This document shows positions 1-5,154 of a DNA stretch of 6,477 nucleotides, piece after piece. The translations under genes and the position numbers were made by a program. The notes under the pieces are model-generated. The model was not told the origin of the DNA and did no database searches. It worked only from the letters and a program-made list of their open reading frames with translations. The stretch covers positions 1 through 6,477 of the forward strand of contig CAJUGZ010000248.1 in NCBI GenBank assembly GCA_910585855.1, written 5' to 3'. Every line of letters starts with the position of its first letter. The stretch's first letter is position 1. The DNA comes from an uncultured Lachnospiraceae bacterium. GTDB lineage: Bacteria; Bacillota_A; Clostridia; Lachnospirales; Lachnospiraceae.

Positions 1-127
1 TATCCACTCCGATAAATTGAAGCAATTCCTTTATCGAACTCTCTTTTTGAAAAATTTCTTTAAATAAATTATCGGTATACTCTCGATTCATACTGTTGCT
101 ACTTGGTAAAGTAATTTTATCTGCCAA
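1..127 (-). CDS. Unrecognised protein, N-terminal part only (runs off window)
   Basis: This open frame enters from the left edge; only its first 42 codons are visible. I chose the TTG at 127-125 as start because a clear Shine-Dalgarno GGGGAG lies 10 nt upstream at 143-138, whereas the first in-frame ATG (91-89) has none. The visible protein begins MADKITLPSSNSMNREYTDN and continues with a charged, helix-prone stretch, with no signal peptide or membrane segment. I do not recognise the family. It is the next minus-strand gene after the terminator at 603-631 and lies beyond the candidate origin, so it probably has its own promoter. The best -10 candidate on this strand is TATACT at 257-252, with no good -35. 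Confidence 0.6.
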   Translation of the reverse strand, partial: MADKITLPSSNSMNREYTDNLFKEIFQKESSIKELLQFIGVD

Positions 128-463
128 ATGATGGTTTCTCCCCTTTCTTTTGTTCTTTTTTTCATCTTATCATTTTCATTCTTATTTGTCCAGAATTTTT
201 TCATTCACCAAAACAAAAATCATTCTTTTTCTTTTATTTGCTTTTTTCTATAGTATAATAGTCGATTTTTTTATTATCATTTATACAAACTTTTCTACTT
301 GATACGGAAATTTTAAATAAACAACCATCATAATGATTCCTATTTCTTTTTGGTGGGATATTAGGGATATTTTTATGCACAGAATGCATTCAGGGGATAT
401 GTAATATAAATATAATAACTTCTATTTCTCTGAAATTTCCCTAATTTCTGCCACTTTTCAGAC
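128..463. other. Gene-free AT-rich leader beside the candidate origin
   Basis: I see no coding frame with a ribosome binding site on either strand. The segment is very AT-rich. On the minus strand TATACT (257-252) could be the -10 of the gene at 1-127. The overlapping plus-strand TATAAT (254-259) lacks a convincing -35. The 355-400 part carries short repeats listed separately. AT-rich DNA next to a DnaA box and iterons is what a DNA-unwinding region would look like, but that role is inference. Confidence 0.5.
355..400. repeat. GGGATAT direct repeats around a small ATGCA inverted repeat
   Basis: GGGATATT occurs in tandem at 355-362 and 364-371, and GGGATAT again at 394-400, 30 bp after the second copy. 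Between them lies the inverted repeat ATGCA-cagaa-TGCAT (375-389). The 30-bp step resembles the spacing of the iterons further right, so this may be a second set of protein-binding sites in the origin region. The repeats are short and the evidence is modest. Confidence 0.35.
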
Positions 464-472
464 TTATCCACA
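464..472 (+). promoter_or_regulatory. Consensus DnaA box TTATCCACA
   Basis: TTATCCACA matches the highest-affinity DnaA-binding consensus exactly. It ends 5 bp before the first of four direct repeats and lies about 270 bp beyond the end of the Rep-like gene. The combination of DnaA box, iterons and rep gene is typical of iteron-type plasmid origins, so I read it as host DnaA recruitment to the element's origin. Confidence 0.7.
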
Positions 473-477
473 CGTAC

Positions 478-588
478 AAAACTGGAATAAATTTCGTTCT
501 TTTTTACATCAAAACTGGAATAATTTTAAAAAAAGGGTATAAAACTTGAATTTCATTTTTGGCTTTTACCTAAAACTTGAATGATTTT
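478..588 (+). repeat. Four iterons, consensus AAAACTkGAATnATTTT, about 31 bp apart
   Basis: Copies start at 478 (AAAACTGGAATAAATTT), 511 (AAAACTGGAATAATTTT), 541 (AAAACTTGAATTTCATT) and 572 (AAAACTTGAATGATTTT). All point the same way, at intervals of 33, 30 and 31 bp, close to three helical turns, so bound proteins would sit on one face of the DNA. The first two share ACTGG and the last two ACTTG. They lie between a perfect DnaA box and the terminator of the rep-containing operon. The best reading is a replication-initiator binding array (origin). A centromere for the tubulin partition proteins is the main alternative. Confidence 0.75.
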
Positions 589-602
589 GCTTTCTTTCAA
601 AC

Positions 603-631
603 AAAAAAAGAAAACCTTATTTTGGTTTTCT
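603..631 (-). terminator. Rho-independent terminator of the minus-strand operon
   Basis: Read on the minus strand, an 8-bp stem (AGAAAACC at 631-624 pairing with GGTTTTCT at 616-609) with a 7-nt loop is followed at once by seven T residues (609-603). It lies about 115 nt beyond the Rep-like stop codon and before the iterons, so it would stop operon transcripts from entering the candidate origin. Confidence 0.75.
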
Positions 632-724
632 ATCCATAATAGCTCATTTATTCCCTTTTCCTTTTTCTACATTCTATTTCATGTCCTATTTTCTTTATCA
701 TTTTTACTTTTTTACATAGGAACT

Positions 725-744
725 AACCTGTCATATGGCAGGTT
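725..744. repeat. 20-bp palindrome touching the Rep-like stop codon
   Basis: AACCTGTCATATGGCAGGTT folds as a continuous 10-bp inverted repeat with one G-T wobble. It begins immediately after the TAA stop (747-745) of the Rep-like gene. On the plus strand it is followed by TTATT, on the minus strand by TTAGTT, so it is at best a weak terminator. It may instead protect the 3' end of the mRNA or be a protein-binding site. Confidence 0.45.
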
Positions 745-1614
745 TTATTGATACCCTATTAATTTATTCAATATACTATGTACATATGCCGGATTCAGAC
801 ACCGTTCCTCTCCCTTATACTTCTCTACACTTTTCTTTATTGCTTGTACCAATAATTCTGTCAAAGTTGTTTCCCTTTTCTCTTTTGGTACATAACACAA
901 TTTCTGGCTCTTTCGATTAATTGCTTTTGCAAACTCCATTATCTTTTCAGTTGAAGCATTCACTTTTTCTCGACGACAAATCTTTCGGATACGGAACTCA
1001 TTATATTGTTCCTCCTCTGTCTGCTGATTTCGATCATAAACCTCCCTCTTACCTGTTATATAATATTTTCCATCCTTCAAACCAATATAAAAAAATTCCT
1101 TTAAGGATTTTAAATAACCTTTCATTGCTCGAAAAGACACACGAAAAAAAACTGTCCATTCTGTTGTCAGCTTTTCCTTAGTAATAATAAAAGATTTTTG
1201 TCTATCTCGAATATAGTCCTTTGTCAAAAGAATCTTCATCAATCGAAACGCAAGCAACTTTTCCTTTGCCTTTAAAGAAAAAAATTTAAAATTACTGAAT
1301 ATTTTATGATTCATATTGAAATATCCATCATGAAAATTTTCATTAGAAAAATCATTATCCAAAATTTTCACATCATAATCCAAATAACTTCCTTTTTCAT
1401 AAGAAATAATTCTTTTATAATTTAAACTTCTTAATAAATCATAGAAAAGCTGATAAGATATTTTCAGCTTTTCACAGACTTCTTTATAATAAACACCAGA
1501 AACAAATCCTTTCTCATCCTGATACTTTGACAGCAGAATTAACAGGTTAATCTCTCCACTAGTAGCGTTCATTGTATTCAATTTTTCGATTACCTTATAC
1601 TTTAATTTCTGCAT
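745..1614 (-). CDS. Probable plasmid replication initiator with two winged-helix domains
   Basis: This 289-aa basic, soluble protein is the last gene of the operon. Residues about 18-75 look like a first winged helix, with a recognition-type segment YKEVCEKLKISYQLFYDLL (43-61). Residues about 104-188 look like a second one, ending in a hairpin wing (FYIGLKDGKYYIT, 175-187). The C-terminal 100 residues are highly charged. Tandem winged helices are the hallmark of RepA/RepB-type plasmid initiators, and four iterons with a DnaA box lie just downstream. That context, more than recognisable sequence identity, supports the call. The ATG at 1614 follows AAGGGG with 10-nt spacing. An alternative is a DNA-binding regulator that is not an initiator. 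Confidence 0.6.
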   Translation of the reverse strand: MQKLKYKVIEKLNTMNATSGEINLLILLSKYQDEKGFVSGVYYKEVCEKLKISYQLFYDLLRSLNYKRIISYEKGSYLDYDVKILDNDFSNENFHDGYFNMNHKIFSNFKFFSLKAKEKLLAFRLMKILLTKDYIRDRQKSFIITKEKLTTEWTVFFRVSFRAMKGYLKSLKEFFYIGLKDGKYYITGKREVYDRNQQTEEEQYNEFRIRKICRREKVNASTEKIMEFAKAINRKSQKLCYVPKEKRETTLTELLVQAIKKSVEKYKGEERCLNPAYVHSILNKLIGYQ

Positions 1615-1645
1615 TTTTGTTTTTACCCCTTAATTCTTTTTTTCT

Positions 1646-1915
1646 TTAAATTAACAACGGATTGATAGCTGATTCTGATGTCTTTTTCTTTTCTGGTTCT
1701 TTTAATTGAGTTCTTGTTTCCTCTGTACAAGAACTTTCTGTTTTATTTAATTCTCTCTCTCCATAAGATAAGAGGACTGCCTTTATAAAATCATTCTGTG
1801 ATCGATATTTTTCACTCTGTGTTGCCTGTTCCAATATCTCATCCACTTTCCGATCACGTTCCCATCGAAGATTTAGCCGAAGCTGCCTCTTCTTAATCAT
1901 ATTTTGATTTTCCAT
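1646..1915 (-). CDS. Ribbon-helix-helix DNA-binding protein, ParR-like
   Basis: This 89-aa protein starts 48 nt after the tubulin gene and ends 31 nt before the Rep-like gene. An N-terminal basic strand KRQLRLNLRW (9-18) is followed by helix ERDRKVDEILEQA (19-31) and a second helix beginning SQNDFIKAVLLSYG (39-52). This is the strand-helix-helix order of the RHH fold, and the S-x-x-DFIK-A pattern recalls ParR adaptor proteins of plasmid partition systems. The C-terminal 35 residues are polar, low in complexity and probably disordered, and could carry a partner-binding tail. Start choice is weak: ATG 1915 has only a distant AAGGA, and the in-frame ATG at 1900 has nothing better. It could be a segregation adaptor, a copy-number or auto-repressor (CopG-like), or both. 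Confidence 0.65.
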   Translation of the reverse strand: MENQNMIKKRQLRLNLRWERDRKVDEILEQATQSEKYRSQNDFIKAVLLSYGERELNKTESSCTEETRTQLKEPEKKKTSESAINPLLI

Positions 1916-1963
1916 ATAATCGTGTCTTCTTTCCTTTTAAACAGACATAAAACAAAATTTATA

Positions 1964-2998
1964 TCATAAATATTTTTTCATAATATCATGTTTTGACACC
2001 TTTTTTTCTACCGGTTTTGCTATCATTCCTTTTTCTGCCTGTTTTAAGAAATTAACATCTTGATGCATCTTACTACTCAAAGTTGCAGATAAATTTCTGG
2101 AAACGGTTTCTGCCTGTGACATTGTAATTTGATAAATTTCATCCAGACGTGTTTTTGGATAAGACAATCCACTTAATGCACAAATACTTCGTTCTTCGTT
2201 ATAAGTTTGATAAATATCAAGTGGAATTCCAAGTTCCTTTTGAAGTTCTTCTGTTCGAACAACTCCATAAGCCGATAAAGAAATATACTTAATTACCTTA
2301 TCCTGCTCCATTGGTGCATAAATATTATTTTTCCATGTACCAATAATCGCTGCTGTATCCTTCCTACTTGTTGAAGTAATATATGCCATTCCATGTGCAT
2401 GAAGTGTTTCCAAAATCTCGGCTCGGTCAATATTCCCCCTTATACTTTTATCTTTTTCCGGAATTTGCAAAAAAGACAAAAAATCATTCACAAACCGCTG
2501 ATTAATTTCTAAAATCTTCCCTTTACTGTTATCCAAAACAAAAATAGCTGCACTTCCTTCAATTTCTGTCAACTCTGTAAAACATTCATATGCATTCATA
2601 TTCGCCCGAACACTTTCTGTTGCTGCCGGAAGAATAGTAATTGCTCCTACCGTTTGCTCTCTACTACCAAGAAGTAATTCCATTAACATTGGACCTGCCC
2701 CTGATCCAGTTCCACCACCTGCAGAAAAAATAACAAATAAAAACTCTACCCCAATTTTTTCAATAATTTGCTGCTCAATCGCTTCAAAATCTTGAATAAT
2801 TAACTGTTTCGCCTTTGTTCTGTCACGATTACTTCCCTCTCCTCCTTTTATATGATAGGTAAACTTTACATCTTTTAAAGTATTTAAGTCTTCCTGTGAA
2901 GTATTCAAATATAATACAACAAAACCTTTTTGTTCTAAAATTTTTCCAATATTCCCCCCGGCTTGTCCAACGGCAATAAAACCGATTTTCTTCTTCAT
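1964..2998 (-). CDS. tubZ: TubZ-like tubulin/FtsZ-fold GTPase
   Basis: This 344-aa cytosolic protein should polymerise with GTP and drive DNA segregation. Visible tubulin-superfamily motifs are GQAGGN at 11-16 (T1), GGEGSNR at 52-58 (T3) and the signature GGGTGSGAG at 94-102 (T4). PAATES at 124-129 fits the T5 region, and GNIDRAEI at 189-196 is a T7 candidate supplying acidic residues to the neighbouring subunit's GTP. It is not the chromosomal FtsZ: it lacks the long linker and C-terminal FtsZ peptide and ends in a basic tail (EKKVSKHDIMKKYL, 331-344), as TubZ proteins do. The ATG at 2998 has GAAGGAG 8-9 nt upstream. It lies 30 nt after a small winged-helix gene, matching the tubR-tubZ order of type III partition systems. 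Confidence 0.85.
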   Translation of the reverse strand: MKKKIGFIAVGQAGGNIGKILEQKGFVVLYLNTSQEDLNTLKDVKFTYHIKGGEGSNRDRTKAKQLIIQDFEAIEQQIIEKIGVEFLFVIFSAGGGTGSGAGPMLMELLLGSREQTVGAITILPAATESVRANMNAYECFTELTEIEGSAAIFVLDNSKGKILEINQRFVNDFLSFLQIPEKDKSIRGNIDRAEILETLHAHGMAYITSTSRKDTAAIIGTWKNNIYAPMEQDKVIKYISLSAYGVVRTEELQKELGIPLDIYQTYNEERSICALSGLSYPKTRLDEIYQITMSQAETVSRNLSATLSSKMHQDVNFLKQAEKGMIAKPVEKKVSKHDIMKKYL

Positions 2999-3028
2999 TT
3001 TTCTTACTCCTTCTCTTCCTTTTTTATC

Positions 3029-3298
3029 CTATCCCTTCCTCACTTTCAATAACAATTCTTGTCCAAAATTTACAATATAATAAGTATGAGATTTTCCATC
3101 TTTAATCCCTCTTTCAATATAACCCTCTTCCAGCAATTTTCTAATAGTTTTATAAAAAGTAATTTCTTGTTCCGCCACTCCCTCCTGCAGCTTTTCCTTA
3201 ATATCTTTGATTGTTAAACCAGTATATAAATTATGAGCCATTTCTTCTTCCAAAACAGACAAAATCAAAACTCCCAATCTACTTATTCTTTCTTCCAT
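3029..3298 (-). CDS. Small winged-helix DNA-binding protein, TubR-like by position
   Basis: From the ATG at 3298 this is 89 aa. I prefer it to the in-frame TTG at 3316, because AGAAGGAAGAAG immediately precedes the ATG and the TTG would lie inside its own GGGGAG signal. Residues 8-20 form a first helix. LTIKDIKEKL (28-37) and EITFYKTIRKLLEEGYI (45-61) make the helix-turn-helix, and ERGIKDGKSHTYYIVN (62-77) reads as a beta-hairpin wing. General resemblance is to PadR/TubR-type winged helices. Lying directly upstream of the tubulin gene, it is the natural candidate for the centromere-binding adaptor TubR and an autorepressor. It overlaps the end of the upstream gene by 20 nt, which implies translational coupling. 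Confidence 0.7.
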   Translation of the reverse strand: MEERISRLGVLILSVLEEEMAHNLYTGLTIKDIKEKLQEGVAEQEITFYKTIRKLLEEGYIERGIKDGKSHTYYIVNFGQELLLKVRKG

Positions 3299-3980
3299 CT
3301 TCTTCCTTCTCCCCAAATAAACTTAACTGCCCATCTACTTCTTTCATGTTCTTTAACGCTATTTTTAACGATTCAATTGATAACGGATTTACATTTTCAC
3401 TTGTCTTTTCCAACGATTCTCCTTTTTTCTGTCTTTCTCTCTCAATTTGTGTTTGTCGAATCGTTTCAAATAACGCCTCCTCTCCTTTTTCTTCAAATTC
3501 ACCTTCCTTCCGATTATATAAACTTAAAAGGATATGGAATGCCTGCTTTCTCAGTTTATTTAAAGTTTCATTTGAAATCCCAAGTGCAGAACGAACTACT
3601 TCCCACTTTGTATTTTCCACATAGAGCATCAACAGGACACTTCTATGTGGTTCTTTCATGTTGTATAAACATCGAAAAAATTGATTGATACATGCTTCCG
3701 ACCAAGCAATACGATTTAATTCTGCACGAATCTCCTCAATTTGATGATTTCGGATTTTTTTATATTGATCAACAATATGAAAAATGGTATCGGATTCTTT
3801 ATAGCTTTTTCCCCCAATATGCAACTCTTCGCTTGCTTTTGGAAGAGAAAGTTGTCGTAAGATACTGTCACGTTCTTTCTCTTCTTTTATGTACTTTAAA
3901 AGACTTACTCGTGTTGTTTGAATTCCGCACAATAACATCTTCCTATTTTTCAGAAGATAAACTGCACCCTCCTTATCCAT
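3279..3980 (-). CDS. Sigma-region-4-like HTH protein with beta-clamp-binding motif
   Basis: This 233-aa soluble protein has a helical N-terminal half and, at about 105-155, a segment like sigma-70 region 4 or phage ArpU/DUF1492-type activators: hydrophobic helix, then KWEVVRSALGISNETLNKLR (125-144), a canonical helix-turn-helix. Residues 155-205 are highly charged and probably flexible. Near the C-terminus QLSLF (218-222) exactly matches the consensus pentapeptide QL(S/D)LF that binds the DNA polymerase sliding clamp, exposed in a tail that ends 11 residues later. It may therefore be a transcription activator of the operon, a replication factor, or a link to the host replisome. The ATG at 3980 follows AGGAAGG with about 10-nt spacing. 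It overlaps the 21-codon ORF upstream by 8 nt and the winged-helix gene downstream by 20 nt. Confidence 0.65.
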   Translation of the reverse strand: MDKEGAVYLLKNRKMLLCGIQTTRVSLLKYIKEEKERDSILRQLSLPKASEELHIGGKSYKESDTIFHIVDQYKKIRNHQIEEIRAELNRIAWSEACINQFFRCLYNMKEPHRSVLLMLYVENTKWEVVRSALGISNETLNKLRKQAFHILLSLYNRKEGEFEEKGEEALFETIRQTQIERERQKKGESLEKTSENVNPLSIESLKIALKNMKEVDGQLSLFGEKEEDGRKNK

Positions 3981-4038
3981 TTTTCTTATACCTTCCTATG
4001 CTTTCTTTGAAATATGAAATGATTCCTGAAATACACAT
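3973..4038 (-). CDS. 21-aa coupled small ORF
   Basis: A 22-codon frame (stop included) starts at ATG 4038 with a textbook ribosome binding site AAAGGAG six nt upstream. It encodes MCISGIISYF followed by a basic tail. Its TAA overlaps the start codon region of the HTH gene (shared ATGGATAA), so ribosomes finishing here could restart on the next gene. It starts 29 nt after the stop of the 58-aa gene upstream. The good signal and exact overlap make translation likely. Whether the peptide has a function or only couples translation is open. I do not recognise it. Confidence 0.5.
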   Translation of the reverse strand: MCISGIISYFKESIGRYKKNG

Positions 4039-4067
4039 ATCAAACTCCTTTTGTTATGATATATTCA

Positions 4068-4244
4068 TTATGTATGACTCTTGGCTTCCGCAACTCCATA
4101 AAAATGCACTTGTGCAATCTGCTCTATTCTGTGAAGTATTTTTTCTACATCCTCTGCCGTTTTATCCCTGTAGCAGTTATCTGCTATTTTTATTCTGGTA
4201 CTACCAATAAAAAAATCTTTGACAATATGTGGCGTTTCAACCAT
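4068..4244 (-). CDS. Small conserved-looking 58-aa protein of unknown function
   Basis: ATG 4244 is preceded by GGGGGAGG, about 10 nt away, and the frame runs 58 codons to TAA at 4070-4068. The protein begins MVETPHIVKDFFIGSTRIKI, a strand-rich N-terminus, then NCYRDKTAEDVEKILHRIEQ, an amphipathic helix, and has no membrane segment. The layout 'short beta strands, polar turn, charged helix' resembles small proteins commonly seen in mobile elements of gut clostridia. That resemblance is from memory of the type and not a database match. It lies second in the operon, 109 nt after the first small gene, and its strong ribosome binding site argues that it is real. Confidence 0.65.
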   Translation of the reverse strand: MVETPHIVKDFFIGSTRIKIADNCYRDKTAEDVEKILHRIEQIAQVHFYGVAEAKSHT

Positions 4245-4335
4245 ATTTTCGCTTCCTCCCCCTTAAATACTCATTTTTCATTATCCATCTTTCTCAGGTG
4301 CTATTACATATTATGATATAAATAGGATGTCCTAA

Positions 4336-4345
4336 CACCTCCTTA
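4336..4345 (-). promoter_or_regulatory. Orphan full-length Shine-Dalgarno (TAAGGAGGTG)
   Basis: On the minus strand AAGGAGGTG is complementary over nine bases to the 16S rRNA 3' end, yet no ATG, TTG or GTG follows at a usable distance. The nearest ATG is about 28 nt away and is followed at once by a stop. It lies 9 nt after the stop of the gene ending at 4354. It may be left over from a lost gene, or a ribosome standby or mRNA-stabilising site. Confidence 0.45.
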
Positions 4346-4353
4346 CTATTTAA

Positions 4354-4530
4354 TTAAGCCGTCTGCTTTGGCGATTTATTAAATTGCTCTGATGTACACT
4401 GTAAAATTTGACTAACCCTCCCCGCTTCGTAACCAGCAGCATAAGCTAACATCTGTTGTGTATCTGAATCACTCATACCCCTTATCAAATTATTAAGAAT
4501 AGTTCTATTATCTAATTCAATATTCTTCAT
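4354..4530 (-). CDS. First operon gene: 58-aa protein of unknown function
   Basis: The frame runs from ATG 4530 to TAA 4356-4354, with GAAGGTAGG 8 nt before the start. The sequence includes IRGMSDSDTQQMLAYAAGYE (16-35), an acidic, alanine-rich helix, and ends in a polar tail with a single cysteine. It has no transmembrane segment and no DNA-binding motif that I can see. It is the first gene after the good promoter at 4583-4611 and is divergent from the XRE gene 157 bp away. Small proteins beside a divergent XRE repressor are often regulators or antirepressors of the element, but nothing in the sequence proves that here. Confidence 0.65.
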   Translation of the reverse strand: MKNIELDNRTILNNLIRGMSDSDTQQMLAYAAGYEAGRVSQILQCTSEQFNKSPKQTA

Positions 4531-4570
4531 ATATTTACCTACCTTCTTTGATTTAGTTATTTTTAAAAAT

Positions 4571-4650
4571 TGATATAATCAAACTATATCATTGATTTAA
4601 TCTAATGTCAATAAGAACTTTATTTGACCTCATCCATTTTTTATGATATA
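4571..4650. promoter_or_regulatory. Candidate operators: TGATATA repeats in the divergent promoter region
   Basis: TGATATA (4571-4577) and its complement TATATCA (4585-4591) form a perfect 7-bp inverted repeat with a 7-nt spacer, covering the -10 of the minus-strand operon promoter. A third TGATATA (4644-4650) overlaps the -10 of the XRE promoter. A dimeric XRE repressor bound there would shut both promoters. The motif is AT-rich and resembles -10 elements, so coincidence is possible. Confidence 0.5.
4583..4611 (-). promoter_or_regulatory. Main operon promoter TTGACA-N17-TATAGT
   Basis: On the minus strand the -35 is TTGACA (4611-4606), a perfect consensus, with a 17-bp spacer and TATAGT (4588-4583) as -10. 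It lies 53 nt upstream of the first gene (4530) and is the only near-consensus promoter I see on this strand for the whole gene cluster down to 745. Confidence 0.8.
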
Positions 4651-4652
4651 CT
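4624..4652 (+). promoter_or_regulatory. XRE gene promoter TTGACC-N17-TATACT
   Basis: TTGACC (4624-4629), a 17-bp spacer and TATACT (4647-4652) make a good sigma-A promoter about 35 nt upstream of the XRE start codon. It is back to back with the operon promoter, the two -35 boxes being 12 bp apart. Confidence 0.75.
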
Positions 4653-4687
4653 CCTAATATAAATACAGAAAGGAGTTGAACATATAT

Positions 4688-5038
4688 ATGACTCTTGGTG
4701 ATCGACTACGTATCATTTTAGAAGAACGTAATCTAAAACAAATAGATTTCGCTAAATCCCTTGGCGTAAGTGCTAATTATATAAGTTTATTAATTAGCGG
4801 AAAACGAGGACCAATATCTGACACATTAGCGAAACTTATTGAGGAAACATATGGTTATTCTGCAGCATGGATTATGACTGGTGATGGTGAAAAAATCTCT
4901 AATCCTTCACTTTCAGCAGCAAAAGTTGAATTTATCAAAAAAATACAAAAAATGCCAGATGATGAAATAACCGCACTCTTGGCTTTTGCTAACTCGCTAA
5001 CAAATATAAAAAAATCACTTTCTTCCCCCGAAAACTAA
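4688..5038 (+). CDS. XRE-family helix-turn-helix repressor
   Basis: This 116-aa protein should bind operator DNA as a dimer. The N-terminal domain holds the XRE fold: LGDRLRIILEERNLKQIDFA (3-22), then LGVSANYISLLISGKR as turn and recognition helix. The YGYSAAWIMTGDGE stretch that follows is typical of small phage- and element-type repressors. The C-terminal half is helical (MPDDEITALLAFANSL) and may dimerise. I place the start at ATG 4688, with GGAG 12 nt upstream; the in-frame TTG at 4676 touches the ribosome binding site and is unlikely. Divergent from the tubulin/rep operon with repeats in the shared promoter region, it is the likely repressor of that operon and of itself. Confidence 0.85.
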   Translation: MTLGDRLRIILEERNLKQIDFAKSLGVSANYISLLISGKRGPISDTLAKLIEETYGYSAAWIMTGDGEKISNPSLSAAKVEFIKKIQKMPDDEITALLAFANSLTNIKKSLSSPEN

Positions 5039-5067
5039 TGCTTGTTAGCCCCTTTTCCCATTATTCA

Positions 5068-5083
5068 ATCTGATTTCTCAGAT
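5068..5083 (+). terminator. Weak hairpin after the XRE gene
   Basis: ATCTGA-tttc-TCAGAT is a 6-bp perfect stem 30 nt after the XRE stop codon, followed by an AT-rich stretch but no uninterrupted T run. It is a possible weak terminator of the XRE transcript. Confidence 0.3.
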
Positions 5084-5154
5084 AATTACTAATATTTTTA
5101 TAGATAAACAGATTTTTTTGCTATATTCTATACCCATAGGAAAAGGAGCTTACA

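Noticed and set aside
478..588. CRISPR array
   Set aside because: Units are only 17 bp, imperfect, with 13-16 bp AT-rich spacers and no cas genes; iterons fit better.
629..646. Five-codon frame (MSYYG) before the terminator as an attenuator leader
   Set aside because: It overlaps the terminator stem, but there is no nearby promoter and no clear regulated gene directly downstream; too short to support.
735..1181. Plus-strand open frames opposite the Rep-like gene
   Set aside because: They lack ribosome binding sites, are rich in Phe/Leu/Ser as expected from the reverse of an AT-rich gene, and lie over a well-supported minus-strand gene.
1964..2998. Chromosomal cell-division FtsZ
   Set aside because: Wrong neighbours (no ftsA/division genes), no FtsZ C-terminal linker or peptide, basic TubZ-like tail and plasmid-type context.
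3299..3316. TTG at 3316 as start of the winged-helix protein
   Set aside because: It lies within the GGGGAG/AAGGA signal that serves the ATG at 3298.
3211..4316. Several plus-strand open frames of 86-172 codons
   Set aside because: All are antisense to the winged-helix, HTH and small genes, which have good ribosome binding sites; their composition is that of shadow frames.
4323..4334. TAGGA-TG-TCCTA inverted repeat as an operator
   Set aside because: Five-base arms in the gap between two genes, not positioned at a recognisable promoter.
4676..4687. TTG at 4676 as start of the XRE protein
   Set aside because: It directly touches the GGAG ribosome binding site, leaving no spacing; the ATG at 4688 also starts where XRE proteins usually do.
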